A stretch of DNA of 64,000 bases from assembly GCA_004299845.1 (NCBI GenBank), contig CP036201.1, forward strand, positions 434,001 to 498,000. Direction: 5' to 3'. The first letter of the stretch is position 1; every line of letters begins with the position of its first letter. This DNA comes from Verrucomicrobia bacterium S94. Lineage in GTDB: Bacteria > Verrucomicrobiota > Kiritimatiellia > Kiritimatiellales > Pontiellaceae. The position numbers and the translations under genes are program-made. The notes below the pieces were generated by a model, which did not search any database, was not told the DNA's origin, and saw only the letters and a list, made by a program, of their open reading frames with translations. Below, in pieces: positions 39,397-49,177 of the stretch.

Positions 39397-40325
39397 TGCA
39401 TATTCCCGTGATGCTCAGCGAGTGCCTTGAGGCACTTATTACGGATCCGAAGGGGATCTATGTGGACGGGACGCTGGGTAACGGCGGGCATTCGGCCGAA
39501 ATTCTGAAAAGGCTGGACGACGGAGGAACGCTGATCGGATTTGACCGGGATACGGATGCCATTGAGCGGGTGCAGAACAGGTTGTTCAGCGGTGAGGGGA
39601 AGCGTGTGGAACTGATTCACGATAACTATGCAAATATGGCGCTGCAGCTCGATCGACTCGGTGTGGGCAAGATCGATGGGTTGCTGCTTGATCTCGGCGT
39701 CAGTTCTTTTCAGCTGGATGTGGCGGACCGGGGTTTCAGTTTTCAGCAGGATGCACCGATCGATATGCGTATGGACCGGACGCAGGGCCGGACCGCCGGA
39801 GAGCTGGTGAATCATGCGCCGGAAAACGAGCTGGCCGAGATTATCTATCGTTTCGGCGAAGAAAAGGCCTCGCGCCGAATTGCCCGAGCCATAGTCGGGG
39901 CGCGCTCGAAAAAGGACATTGAAACGACGCTGGAGCTGGCCGCGATTGTTGAAAAGGCCAAGGGCGGACGAAAAGGTAAAAAAACGCATCCGGCGACGCA
40001 GACTTTTCAGGCGTTGCGTATGGCGGTGAATGATGAACTGGCGGGTATTGAACAGGTGCTTGAAACGATGATTGAGCGGGTTGTGGAAGGCGGGCGCATG
40101 GTGGTGCTTACGTTTCACAGTCTGGAAGACCGGATGGTGAAGCAGTTTTTTGCGCGGCATGTGCCGCGGGAGGAGTCGTTGCAGCAGGGCGGAGTGAAAA
40201 GAATCTATGAAGAGCCGCCGGTGAAATGGATTTGGAAAAAACCGTTGATGGCAACGGAAGAGGAGCAGGCCGTTAATCCTCGGTCGCGTTCGGCAAAGCT
40301 GCGCGCCGTGGAGGTGGGAGTATAA
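39396..40325 (+). CDS. rsmH: 16S rRNA (cytosine-1402-N4)-methyltransferase RsmH
   Basis: Methylates C1402 in the ribosomal P site. 309 residues with a GTG start 10 nt after AAAGGAG. Motifs: HIPVMLSECLEAL, VDGTLGNGGHSAEIL (SAM site, near residue 25), LLLDLGVSSFQLD, and PATQTFQALRMAVNDEL ... LTFHSLEDRMVKQFF. Confidence 0.95.
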   Translation: MHIPVMLSECLEALITDPKGIYVDGTLGNGGHSAEILKRLDDGGTLIGFDRDTDAIERVQNRLFSGEGKRVELIHDNYANMALQLDRLGVGKIDGLLLDLGVSSFQLDVADRGFSFQQDAPIDMRMDRTQGRTAGELVNHAPENELAEIIYRFGEEKASRRIARAIVGARSKKDIETTLELAAIVEKAKGGRKGKKTHPATQTFQALRMAVNDELAGIEQVLETMIERVVEGGRMVVLTFHSLEDRMVKQFFARHVPREESLQQGGVKRIYEEPPVKWIWKKPLMATEEEQAVNPRSRSAKLRAVEVGV

Positions 40326-40326
40326 A

Positions 40327-40707
40327 ATGGCTGTGAAAAAGCGAAAGACCGCAAAAAAGAAAATGAAGCAGAACCAGGTGCAGGTGCCGTTTCCGGTACT
40401 GCTTGCCAATGTGTTGGTGCTGGTTGCGGTTATGGGGTTGAGCTACATGTGGCTCTGTTCGCGCTGTGATGCGCTCGGGAAAGAGATTAAGGCCAAAGAG
40501 GCCGAGCTGGCCCGGGCGAAAAAACGTTTGGTAAACGAGCAGGACCGCTGGTCCACCACAACGTCACCGGCCAATCTGGAACGGGCGATTAAACGGCATC
40601 GGCTCAGCATGTCCATGCCGGATCTCAGTCGCGTGGTTGAGGTGGGTCATTGGGATGCGGCAGCGCGGACGGCAATGAACGGCGGAGTCCGCCACAGTGT
40701 GCAGTAA
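40327..40707 (+). CDS. ftsL: FtsL-like division protein
   Basis: 126 residues in the FtsL position after rsmH. A basic N terminus (KKRKTAKKKMKQ), one TM segment (VLLANVLVLVAVMGLSYMWL, about residues 25-44), and a heptad-rich extracytoplasmic part (LGKEIKAKEAELARAKKRL). FtsL sequences diverge strongly, so the call rests on topology and position. Typical partners are FtsB and FtsQ, which are not here. Confidence 0.7.
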   Translation: MAVKKRKTAKKKMKQNQVQVPFPVLLANVLVLVAVMGLSYMWLCSRCDALGKEIKAKEAELARAKKRLVNEQDRWSTTTSPANLERAIKRHRLSMSMPDLSRVVEVGHWDAAARTAMNGGVRHSVQ

Positions 40708-40750
40708 CTGTCCGAGGAAGAAACTTTTCACCAGGAAAGGGAACAGGAAA

Positions 40751-40885
40751 ATGGAAACTGAAAAAGTAAACGTACTGTATGACGAAAACGGCCAGGCGGT
40801 TCGGGTTCAGTTGGACTTCGACCTGTACCAGTGGCTGATCAATCAGGTTGCGGAACCGGAGCAGTCATTTGCTGCTGCGCGTTAG
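40751..40885 (+). CDS. Small hypothetical protein in the dcw cluster (44 aa)
   Basis: METEKVNVLYDENGQAVRVQ is the start of a 44-residue acidic protein, with AGGAA just upstream of the ATG. The style resembles short antitoxin-like or DUF proteins, but no toxin is next to it. It is followed by a hairpin and a strong terminator before ftsI, so it ends one transcription unit. Confidence 0.45.
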   Translation: METEKVNVLYDENGQAVRVQLDFDLYQWLINQVAEPEQSFAAAR

Positions 40886-40906
40886 GCATCGCCACAGGAA
40901 AAAGGG

Positions 40907-40925
40907 CCTGCATGGGGTATGCAGG
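40907..40925 (+). repeat. Hairpin between the small ORF and the ftsI terminator
   Basis: CCTGCAT-GGGGT-ATGCAGG, perfect 7-bp stem, without a T tract. Confidence 0.5.
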
Positions 40926-40956
40926 CTGAACAGCGGAATTTTTGAATAATTCATTT

Positions 40957-40990
40957 CCCGCGATGCGCCTTAGCGCATGGCGGGTTTTTT
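40957..40990 (+). terminator. Intrinsic terminator inside the dcw cluster
   Basis: CCCGC-G-ATGCGC, loop CTTA, GCGCAT-G-GCGGG, then six T (40985-40990). The stem is strong with one G-G mismatch. It ends 26 nt before the ftsI ATG, so ftsI and the following mur genes need read-through or a promoter of their own. Confidence 0.85.
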
Positions 40991-41016
40991 CAGCTTAGAG
41001 GGAGTGGATATATCGA

Positions 41017-42839
41017 ATGGCGGAAGTGCGGTTCAGGGGACGGGTAATCGTTCTGGTGAGCGTGGTGGTACTGGTGTTTGCCGGCATCGCCAGTCGCCTT
41101 GCCGTGCTGCACCTGCGGCCTGCCGAATGGGTGTTGGAACCTATTGAAGAGGGCCGGATGTACGAAACCAAGCCGATGGGAAGCCGGGGTCGGATTGTTG
41201 ACCGTAACGGTGAAATTCTGGCGATGGATCTGGCGGCGTATCATGTTTATGTCGATCCGAAATATATTGCAGCGCATGGCGATCCGGACACTGTCTGCCG
41301 GTATCTTGCGCAGGAATTCCGTATTCCTGAGTCAGAAATACGGGAGAAGCTGGTCCGGACCAACCGGGAGTATGTACGCATTAAAAAATTTGTTCCCGGT
41401 CATAAGCTGAAGCGGTTCACGCGAAAAAGTCTGGGGTTGATGTACACGCCGCCGGCAGACGGCAGTGGCAGTGAGACCAATATTTATCTGCGAGGTGTCG
41501 GTCTGGAGGAGGCGCCGATTCGAAATTATCCGAAAGGCCCTCTGATGGCGCATGTGGTCGGTTTCGCGAATCAGGAAGGTGTGGGGTCTGCCGGCATTGA
41601 GCAGCAAATGGATGTCTATCTGCGCGGAAAAGAGGGGCTGCGGATCAGTAAAAAAGATGGGCGCCGCCGCGAAATCTATAAAACCCGCACCGTTGATATT
41701 AAACCCGAGGACGGGGCCACCGTTATGCTGACGCTCGATCAGCAGCTTCAGTATGTGGTTGAAAAAACAGTGGAAAAAACGTGCCGGGAATTTAATGCAA
41801 AAGCGGCCTGGGCCATTGTGCAGCATGTGCGGACCGGTGAAATTCTGGCGATGGCCTCGTTCCCGACCTATGATCTGAACCGTTATGCCAGAGCCCCGGC
41901 GGAGTGGCGGCGTAACCGGGCTGTGAGTTTTAACTATGAGCCCGGTTCCACGATGAAGGCGGCGGTGATTGCCGCCGCGCTGGATAACGACATTGTGAAT
42001 GAAGACGATATATTCGATTGCGAAAACGGTTATTGGGTCTATGGCGGGAAATCGCTGCGCGACAGTCATGGTGAAGGTGAAATCAGTGTTGCGGAAATCA
42101 TCAAGGTTTCGAGTAATATCGGAACGGCGAAAATTGCTCTGAAGATGGGGAATCAGCTGGTGTATGACAGTTTGAAAAAGTTCCATTTCGGCGAACGGTT
42201 CAATGTTGGTATTCCGGGTGAAGAGGCCGGAATTTTTTATTCGCCGAAACATTGGTCGAAAATATCCGTTACCCGTATCGGTATGGGACATGAGATCGGC
42301 GTGACGGCCCTGCAGATTGTGTCGATGATGAGTGCAATTGCCTACAACGGTGTGCAGATGCAGCCTTATCTTGTCAGGAAGGTGGTAGGCTCCAGCGGAG
42401 AAGTTCTTGAGGAAAACAAACCGAAAGTGCTCGGCCGCCCGCTCTCTCCGACGGTGGCGCGGCGTATGCAGAAACTGCTGGCCAGCGTGGTGATGGATGA
42501 AGGCGGCACCGGAAGCAAGGCCCGGGTGGAGGGATACACGGTGGGTGGTAAAACCGGAACCGCCCAGAAAATACGGCCCCGGGAAGAGGGGGCGGATACT
42601 ACGCCAAAAATTTCACGTCTTCATTTGTTGGATTTCTTCCGGTTGAAGCGCCGGAGCTGTGCATTGTGGTTGTGGCCGATGATCCGGGAACGTATACGGA
42701 TACGGGAAGGAAAACCGGATATTATGGAGGTGCGGTCTGCGGGCCGGCCTTTAAAGAGATTGCTGAGTTCGCGGTGCGATATCTTCGGATTGCACCCGAT
42801 GGAAACCGAATTTATGTGGCGGGGCCGGACGACGAATGA
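41017..42839 (+). CDS. ftsI: Peptidoglycan transpeptidase FtsI (PBP3), interrupted by a one-base frameshift
   Basis: Septal transpeptidase that cross-links peptidoglycan. One N-terminal TM segment (residues 8-28), dimerisation domain with SRGRIVDRNGEILA, then the transpeptidase domain: STMK (near residue 310), SSN (near 368) and GGKTGTAQK (near 510). After KTGTAQK the frame turns to unrelated sequence ending at 42861, while the -1 frame gives NFTSSFVGFLPVEAPELCIV ... GYYGGAVCGPAFKEIAEF and stops at 42839. The join is a run of five G at 42588-42592; a sixth G restores the family C terminus. The restored stop overlaps the murE ATG by 4 nt, which supports it. Loss of function is unlikely for an essential gene. 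Confidence 0.9.
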
Positions 42840-44293
42840 AATTGAAGAATCTGCTGGATAAAATTGAATCGGTCGGATTTTCGGGCGATGCGAAGGTTAC
42901 GTTCGAGGGCGTGGTCTACGATTCGCGCAAGGTAAAGCCCGGCGATCTGTTTGTGGCGGTTGCCGGGCATCAGGTCGATGGCGCGGAGTTCATCACACAG
43001 GCGGTTGCCGCCGGTGCGTCGGTGGTGGTTTCGGAGAGCTGTCTGAATCTGGGTTCCGGGGTGGCGCATGTGCAGGTTGCTGATTCACGAAAAGCGCTGG
43101 CCGAAATTTCGGCGTTTTTTTACGGTGATCTTTCCCGGAAAATGAAAGTGATCGGCGTGACGGGAACCAACGGGAAAACCACAACCACATATATGATCCG
43201 CGAGATTCTGCGCGAAGCCGGACATAAGACAGGATTGCTGGGAACGGTTGCGTACGAAATCGGCGGCCGGTCCATTCCCGCTTTGCGTACAACGCCGGAA
43301 GCGCCGGACATCCATTCCTTGTTTGCCCGGATGGACGAGGCGGGGTGTGAGTATGTTGTGATGGAGGTGTCTTCGCATGCGCTTGCGCTGAAAAGAGTGG
43401 AGGGGATTACGTTCAGTATTTCTGTGTTCACCAATCTGACTCAGGACCATCTGGATTATCATCATGACATGGAGACCTATTTTGACGTGAAAGCGGAACT
43501 GTTCCGGACTATGGAGAAGAAAAGGGGCGGTTCGGCGGTTATTAATGTCGACGATTCCTGGGGGCGCAGGCTGATCGGTGAAAAGCAGATTGAAGCGGAA
43601 ATTGTTTCCTATGGATTTCATGAAAAAGCCACTGCGTCGGTCGCGGATGCATCGGTGCGGGTCGACGGCACGCGCTTTCATGTTTCCACTCCGTGGGGCG
43701 ATGCGGCGATTCATCTGCAGCTGCTGGGGCGGTTTAATATTCACAACGCGCTGGCTGCTCTGTGCGTCGGTGGTCTATGCGGGATTGATCTTAAAACCGT
43801 GGTTCGGGCGTTGGAGAAAATCGCTGCGGTTCCGGGACGGCTGGAGGCGGTGCCGAACCGAAAACATAAAAATGTATTCGTGGATTATGCACATACGGAT
43901 GATGCGCTGAGCAATGTTCTGAGTACTCTGCGCGAAATCTGCAAAGGGAAGCTGGTGGTGGTGTTCGGGTGCGGCGGAAATCGAGATCGGGGTAAGCGGG
44001 AGAAAATGGGACGTGTTGCCGCAACGCTGGCGGACTTCAGTATTGTGACTTCCGACAATCCGCGCGACGAGGAGCCGAAAACGATTGTGGCGGATATTTT
44101 ACAGGGTTTTGAGCGACAGGAACGGGTTGAAGTGGTGCTTGACCGCCGCGATGCCATTGCAAAAGGCATTGCCATGCTGGGGCGTAAAGATGTGCTGCTG
44201 GTAGCGGGAAAAGGTCACGAAACCTATCAGGAAATCAAGGGTGCGGTTATTCCGTTTGATGACCGTGAAACCGTCAGGGAGTTGATCGGGTGA
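42836..44293 (+). CDS. murE: UDP-MurNAc-tripeptide ligase MurE (mDAP type)
   Basis: Adds meso-diaminopimelate to UDP-MurNAc-L-Ala-D-Glu. 485 residues with GVTGTNGKTTTTYMIREIL near 104 (ATP), FTNLTQDHLDYHHDMETYF near 200, VDYAHTDDALSNVL near 345 and the SDNPRDEEP motif near 405, whose DNPR selects mDAP over lysine. Start overlaps the corrected ftsI stop. Confidence 0.95.
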   Translation: MKLKNLLDKIESVGFSGDAKVTFEGVVYDSRKVKPGDLFVAVAGHQVDGAEFITQAVAAGASVVVSESCLNLGSGVAHVQVADSRKALAEISAFFYGDLSRKMKVIGVTGTNGKTTTTYMIREILREAGHKTGLLGTVAYEIGGRSIPALRTTPEAPDIHSLFARMDEAGCEYVVMEVSSHALALKRVEGITFSISVFTNLTQDHLDYHHDMETYFDVKAELFRTMEKKRGGSAVINVDDSWGRRLIGEKQIEAEIVSYGFHEKATASVADASVRVDGTRFHVSTPWGDAAIHLQLLGRFNIHNALAALCVGGLCGIDLKTVVRALEKIAAVPGRLEAVPNRKHKNVFVDYAHTDDALSNVLSTLREICKGKLVVVFGCGGNRDRGKREKMGRVAATLADFSIVTSDNPRDEEPKTIVADILQGFERQERVEVVLDRRDAIAKGIAMLGRKDVLLVAGKGHETYQEIKGAVIPFDDRETVRELIG

Positions 44294-45639
44294 TGCGTAG
44301 TTTCCGACCAGGAGAATTATCGCAGTGGGTTTCCAGACTCTGGAAAAACGGTATGCCGGCGCAGCGTATTACCGGCATCTGCCACGATACCCGGAAAATC
44401 CGTCCCGGAGAGCTTTATGTGGCGATTCGCGGGGCGCATTTCGACGGGCATGAATTTGTGCAGGCGGCTAAGGAAAAAGGCGCGGCCGGGGCTTTGGTGG
44501 ATGACTGTTTTCCGGGATTGGATCATTTCCCGCTGCTCCAGGTGTCCAACACGATCAAAGGGCTGCAGGATATGGCGGCCGGATATCGGAAAGAATGGGT
44601 TTCATCCACTGTCGGGATCACCGGGAGTGTTGGAAAAACCACCGTGAAAGAAATGTGTGCCGATGTGTTGTCGATGGATGGTCCGACGCACCGGACCGCC
44701 GGAAACTTCAATAACCACATTGGACTTCCGCTTACCATGCTCGATATGCCGCAGCAGGCGCGGTACGGCGTTTTTGAAATCGGAATGAATCATCCCGGCG
44801 AGATCGGTCCGCTGACCGATTTACTCCGGCCGAAATACGGCATTATCACCACCATCGGAAATGCGCACCGGGAGGCCTTTCAGTCGCTGCAGGAAATTGC
44901 AAATGAAAAAATGAAGCTGGCTGAGCGGATATTGGATTCCGGACTGCTTTTTCTCGATCGCGATTCCCGATGGTTTCCGATGATCCGTCAGCATACAACG
45001 GCGGAGGTTGTGACAGTTTCGTTTGAGGGTGAGGCCGATTATACGGGGCGGTATGCCGGTGAGCGTTTGATGACGGTGGACGATTATACTTATACGATTC
45101 CGAAACCCGGTGAATATATGATGCGGAATGCGCTCTTTGCTATTGCTCTGGGGCTTCAGCTGAAGCTTTCGCCGGAGGAGATCAATGCAGGCCTTTCCCG
45201 CTTCAAAGCTCCGCCGATGAGGTGGGAAAAATTGATCGTGCACGGTATTCATTTTGTCAATGATGCCTATAATGCGAATCCGCTCTCGATGCGGGCCAGT
45301 CTGGAAACCTTTGCCCGGATTCCGGGGGTCGGCCGGCGCTGGGCGGTGATTGGCGGAATGCGCGAACTGGGGGCGGTGTCTGAGGAGGAACATGCTGAAT
45401 TGGGCCGCTTTATTGACGGGCTTGGTCTTGACGGTGTGATCACGGTCGGAACGCTGGGCGCGCAGATTCAGTGCACCCGTGTGCCGTTTTTTTTCCATAC
45501 GCAGGAAAAAGCTGAAGCCGCCGCGGTATTAAAAGAACAGCTCTCTGCCGGAGCGCATGTGCTGCTGAAGGCTTCGCGGGGGGAAGAGCTTGAAAAGGTG
45601 ATTGGTTTTTTTGCTGAACTATCCGGTCCGGAAGGCTGA
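44290..45639 (+). CDS. murF: UDP-MurNAc-tripeptide:D-Ala-D-Ala ligase MurF
   Basis: Adds D-Ala-D-Ala to complete the pentapeptide. 449 residues with GITGSVGKTTVKEMCADVL near 111, FNNHIGLPLTML near 138, EIGMNHPGEI near 162 and NDAYNANPLSMRASLETF near 320. Start overlaps the murE stop (GTGATG). Confidence 0.95.
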   Translation: MMRSFRPGELSQWVSRLWKNGMPAQRITGICHDTRKIRPGELYVAIRGAHFDGHEFVQAAKEKGAAGALVDDCFPGLDHFPLLQVSNTIKGLQDMAAGYRKEWVSSTVGITGSVGKTTVKEMCADVLSMDGPTHRTAGNFNNHIGLPLTMLDMPQQARYGVFEIGMNHPGEIGPLTDLLRPKYGIITTIGNAHREAFQSLQEIANEKMKLAERILDSGLLFLDRDSRWFPMIRQHTTAEVVTVSFEGEADYTGRYAGERLMTVDDYTYTIPKPGEYMMRNALFAIALGLQLKLSPEEINAGLSRFKAPPMRWEKLIVHGIHFVNDAYNANPLSMRASLETFARIPGVGRRWAVIGGMRELGAVSEEEHAELGRFIDGLGLDGVITVGTLGAQIQCTRVPFFFHTQEKAEAAAVLKEQLSAGAHVLLKASRGEELEKVIGFFAELSGPEG

Positions 45640-45722
45640 GCGCATAAGGAGTGTTCCGAAAGGCGTCTGCTCTCCGGCCTTGTTTTATTTGAATGAAATT
45701 TTTGAACTGAAGGAAAACTGTA

Positions 45723-46862
45723 ATGCTGTACTATCTTTCGCTGCTCGAAGGGGCGCTTTCTGAGCTCCGCCTTTTTCAATACATCACCTTTCGCACACTC
45801 GGTGCGGCTTCGACAGCATTTATACTTTCACTGCTTCTGGCTCCGGCGCTGATCCGGCGGCTGAAGATCGTCAACTTCGGCGATCTGGTTGAGGATGAAC
45901 GGGTGGGGGCGCTGGATAAGAGCAAAAAGGTGGGCACGCCTACGATGGGCGGGCTGCTGATCATTCTTTCCACAACGGCGGCGACCCTGCTTTGGGCGAT
46001 TCCCGCGAATACGTATGTGCTGATTACACTCGGAACGTTTGTGCTGATGGGGATGATCGGCTTTGCCGATGACCTGTTGAAAATCAAACGCCGCAACGGG
46101 CTTAGTGTAAAAATGAAATTCGGCGCTCAGCTGCTCTGGACGGTTCTTGTTTTCGCGGTGCTCTGGCTGGTGCCTGAAACGCGGGAGCGTGTGACGGATC
46201 TGATGATTCCTTTTTTCAAAAATCCTGTTATCCAGTTGTCAATGGTTCCGGCCTTTCTTTTCATGTTCTTTGTGCTTGTCGGCGCATCGAATGCTGTGAA
46301 TCTGACGGACGGACTCGATGGCCTGGCTATCGGGTGTTCAAATTCCGTGGCTGTGGCGTATCTGATTCTGACCTACATGGCGGGGCATTATAATTTTGCC
46401 GAATATCTGCAGGTACCTTTTGTGAAAGGCAGCGGAGAGCTGACGGTGTTCTGCGGGGCACTGCTGGGTTCGGGGCTTGGGTTTCTGTGGTATAACTGTC
46501 ATCCGGCTAAAATTTTTATGGGCGATACGGGATCGCTTGCACTCGGCGGGGCCATTGCCATGCTGGCGATTCTGATTAAGCAGGAACTGCTGCTGGTCAT
46601 TGTCGGCGGTGTATTTGTGCTGGAAGCCGCCAGTGTGGTTATTCAGAGCGGCTGGTTTAAATATACCCGGAAAAAATACGGTGAAGGGCAGCGGGTTTTC
46701 AAATGTGCTCCGTTGCACCATCATTTTGAATTTGTTGAAAAAGAGCGGGCGATGGATCAGAACCGTCCACCGGAACTGGTCGAAACAGTCATTGTCACCC
46801 GTTTCTGGATTCTCTCCATCATCTTTGCACTTATCGGCGTTGCAACCCTGAAGATTAGATAA
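45723..46862 (+). CDS. mraY: Phospho-MurNAc-pentapeptide transferase MraY
   Basis: Integral membrane enzyme that makes lipid I from undecaprenyl phosphate. 379 residues, about ten TM segments. Signature sites: KKVGTPTMGGLLII near 60, GFADDLLKIKRRNG near 100, NAVNLTDGLDGLAIG near 190, and HHHFE (near 339). It uses the carrier regenerated by UppP. AAGGAAAA precedes the ATG. Confidence 0.96.
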   Translation: MLYYLSLLEGALSELRLFQYITFRTLGAASTAFILSLLLAPALIRRLKIVNFGDLVEDERVGALDKSKKVGTPTMGGLLIILSTTAATLLWAIPANTYVLITLGTFVLMGMIGFADDLLKIKRRNGLSVKMKFGAQLLWTVLVFAVLWLVPETRERVTDLMIPFFKNPVIQLSMVPAFLFMFFVLVGASNAVNLTDGLDGLAIGCSNSVAVAYLILTYMAGHYNFAEYLQVPFVKGSGELTVFCGALLGSGLGFLWYNCHPAKIFMGDTGSLALGGAIAMLAILIKQELLLVIVGGVFVLEAASVVIQSGWFKYTRKKYGEGQRVFKCAPLHHHFEFVEKERAMDQNRPPELVETVIVTRFWILSIIFALIGVATLKIR

Positions 46863-48145
46863 TGCAAGCGTATCAGACAGCATTGATTCTTGGATACGGA
46901 CGGTCGGGCCGGGCGGCGGAGGCGTTGTTGCAGTCGGAGGGATGCGTGACGACGGTGGCTTCGGATGACCGGATGGATGACGCGGCATTTTTCCGGCATC
47001 TGGAAAAGTCGGATTTTGAAGTCTGTATTGTCAGTCCCGGTTTTGCGTTGGAACATCCCTGGATGATTGCAGTGCGGCATGCGGGGATTCCGCTGCTTTC
47101 GGAGCTGGAGCTGGGATGGTCGCGGTATAGGGGGAGGACGATTGCGGTAACGGGATCGAATGGAAAAAGCACGGCGGTGAAGTGGATCTGTGAAAGTCTG
47201 GTTGCATCCGGTCTAAAAGCGGAGATCGGCGGTAACTACGGTATTCCGGCGAGCGAAGTGGTCGCGGAGCATCCGGATCTGGACTGGCTGGTGCTGGAGG
47301 TCAGTTCGTTCCAGCTGGAAACCGTGCAGGAATTCGATGCTGATATTGCCGTTGTGCTGAATGTGCTGCCGAACCACCTGAACCGGCACGGTACGATGGA
47401 GCGGTATCTGGAAACCAAGGCCCGTATTTTCGGTACATCCAGAGCCGGTGGTATCTGTGTTGTTCCGGAGCAGCTGAAAAAATGTTTTATGAATGCTGTT
47501 CCGGTGGAGCGAAACTGGGTGACGTTCGGTGAAGGCGGGTTGTTCCGTTTTTGCGCGGGGCGTATTTTCAAGGGGCAGAAAAGCGTGCTTGATCTGCGGG
47601 AGACCCTGTTTGATACGCCGGTCATCGGTGGTTGCACGGGTGCCGCGGTAACGGCGGTTTTTGAAGCGGGCGGTCTGGATGCAGGAGCGCTTGAGCGGAC
47701 AGCGAAGATTTTTAAACCCTTGCGCCATCGGCTTCAACGACTGGGTGAGGTGAACGGGGTGGTTTATGTAAATGACTCCAAGGCGACCAATCTGGCGGCT
47801 ATGGCGGCGGCGGTTGGCGCGATCGGCCGTGATATCCATTTGATAGCGGGTGGTTTGCCGAAGGAGACCGACTACACTTTTGTTAAAGAAATACTGGCGG
47901 AACGGGTAAGGACGATATACGTTATCGGACAAGCATCTCGAGCGATGTTTGAGGCTTGGAATACGGTTTGTCCGTGCGTGGAGTGCGGTACACTTGAAGG
48001 GGCTTTCCGCAGTGCCGCGCAGGCGGCTGCAGCCGGTGACACCGTGCTTCTTTCACCCGGTTGTGCAAGCTTTGACCAGTTCGACGGGTTTGAGGAACGT
48101 GGTGAATGTTTCGAAAAGCTGTTTAATGGTGTAAAACATGCTTGA
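46862..48145 (+). CDS. murD: UDP-MurNAc-L-alanine:D-glutamate ligase MurD
   Basis: Adds D-glutamate to UDP-MurNAc-L-Ala. 427 residues with VTGSNGKSTAVKWICESL near 95, VLNVLPNHLNRHGTMERY near 170, NDSKATNLAAMAAAVGAI near 300 and LLSPGCASFDQFDGFEERG near 395. The ATG overlaps the mraY stop. Confidence 0.95.
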   Translation: MQAYQTALILGYGRSGRAAEALLQSEGCVTTVASDDRMDDAAFFRHLEKSDFEVCIVSPGFALEHPWMIAVRHAGIPLLSELELGWSRYRGRTIAVTGSNGKSTAVKWICESLVASGLKAEIGGNYGIPASEVVAEHPDLDWLVLEVSSFQLETVQEFDADIAVVLNVLPNHLNRHGTMERYLETKARIFGTSRAGGICVVPEQLKKCFMNAVPVERNWVTFGEGGLFRFCAGRIFKGQKSVLDLRETLFDTPVIGGCTGAAVTAVFEAGGLDAGALERTAKIFKPLRHRLQRLGEVNGVVYVNDSKATNLAAMAAAVGAIGRDIHLIAGGLPKETDYTFVKEILAERVRTIYVIGQASRAMFEAWNTVCPCVECGTLEGAFRSAAQAAAAGDTVLLSPGCASFDQFDGFEERGECFEKLFNGVKHA

Positions 48146-48206
48146 TTGGTGCTTCGTTTAGGAAGGTAAACAGCGGGCGTCTGGAACGCCGGAACAGGAG
48201 TTTAAC

Positions 48207-49157
48207 ATGAAAATCGGATCTTCATTTTTTATGGCCGTAGCCGTATTGAGCGCATTGGCGCTGACGCAGGGCTGTGTAACCACTGAATCGCAGGGCAGTG
48301 TGCGTGGCCCGGGGGCAAAAACCAAGGGCCCGTTCTGGCATAACCATAAAGGTAAGACAGCGGCTGAAGGAACAGCGGTTGCTCTGGAGCCGTATGACAC
48401 CTTCGATGACACCAGTACTGACCTATTTACTATAGACGAAGTCAGCACCTCCGATTATCAGGGCGGTCCGAATACCGGTGCGTCATCGTATGGCGAAACT
48501 GAAATCTACATTGTTCAGAAAGGTGATGTACTCTCCCAGATTGCTGTGGACTGCGATACCACGACCGCCAGATTGGTGCAAATGAACGGTCTGACCAATC
48601 CGGATGTGCTTTATGTGGGCCAGGAACTGCGCGTTCCGGCAGGCAGCAAAGGTACAACCTCCAAACCGACCGGAACCGTAAAATCCGGCGGAGTATACAT
48701 TATCCAGAAGGGGGATACTCTTTCAGAAATCGCACTGGCAGCCGGTGTCACCATTAATGACCTGCGGGCCGTTAACGATCTGAAGGGGGACATGATCATG
48801 GCTGGCGAAGAGCTGAACATTCCGTCCTATGGAAAAGTTCCAAGCAGCACTAAGAGGGCGGCGTCTAAAACCTCCACCGCCTCCACCAAAACCTCCAAGC
48901 CTGAGCCGGAGCCTGAACCTGCAATGACGGCGGAACCGGAACCGCAGCCGCTGGCCGCGCTTGAAGATCCGGCCCCGGCCCCGGTTGTTGAAGTAGATAA
49001 CATTGTGGTTGATGAAGTCATGTATCCGGGCGAAACCCTCGACGATAAGGCACGTCAGTATGGTGTTTCTAAGGCCGAGATCATGCGTCTGAACGGTATT
49101 ACCGACGAATCCCAGGTTCGTGAAGGTCAGACTATCCGTATTCCGGTTGCCGACTAA
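48207..49157 (+). CDS. LysM-repeat lipoprotein in the dcw cluster
   Basis: 316 residues with a lipobox (LALTQGC, Cys near 23). Three LysM peptidoglycan-binding modules: YIVQKGDVLSQIAVDCDTT near 100, YIIQKGDTLSEIALAAGVT near 166, and a more divergent VMYPGETLDDKARQYGVSKA near 272. A Lys/Ser/Thr-rich stretch and a Pro/Glu-rich linker separate the second and third. It is a membrane-anchored wall-binding protein; its place between murD and ftsW suggests work at the septum, which is inference. AGGAG lies 7 nt upstream. Confidence 0.85.
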   Translation: MKIGSSFFMAVAVLSALALTQGCVTTESQGSVRGPGAKTKGPFWHNHKGKTAAEGTAVALEPYDTFDDTSTDLFTIDEVSTSDYQGGPNTGASSYGETEIYIVQKGDVLSQIAVDCDTTTARLVQMNGLTNPDVLYVGQELRVPAGSKGTTSKPTGTVKSGGVYIIQKGDTLSEIALAAGVTINDLRAVNDLKGDMIMAGEELNIPSYGKVPSSTKRAASKTSTASTKTSKPEPEPEPAMTAEPEPQPLAALEDPAPAPVVEVDNIVVDEVMYPGETLDDKARQYGVSKAEIMRLNGITDESQVREGQTIRIPVAD

Positions 49158-49177
49158 AAACTGTTTGGCGGGAATCA

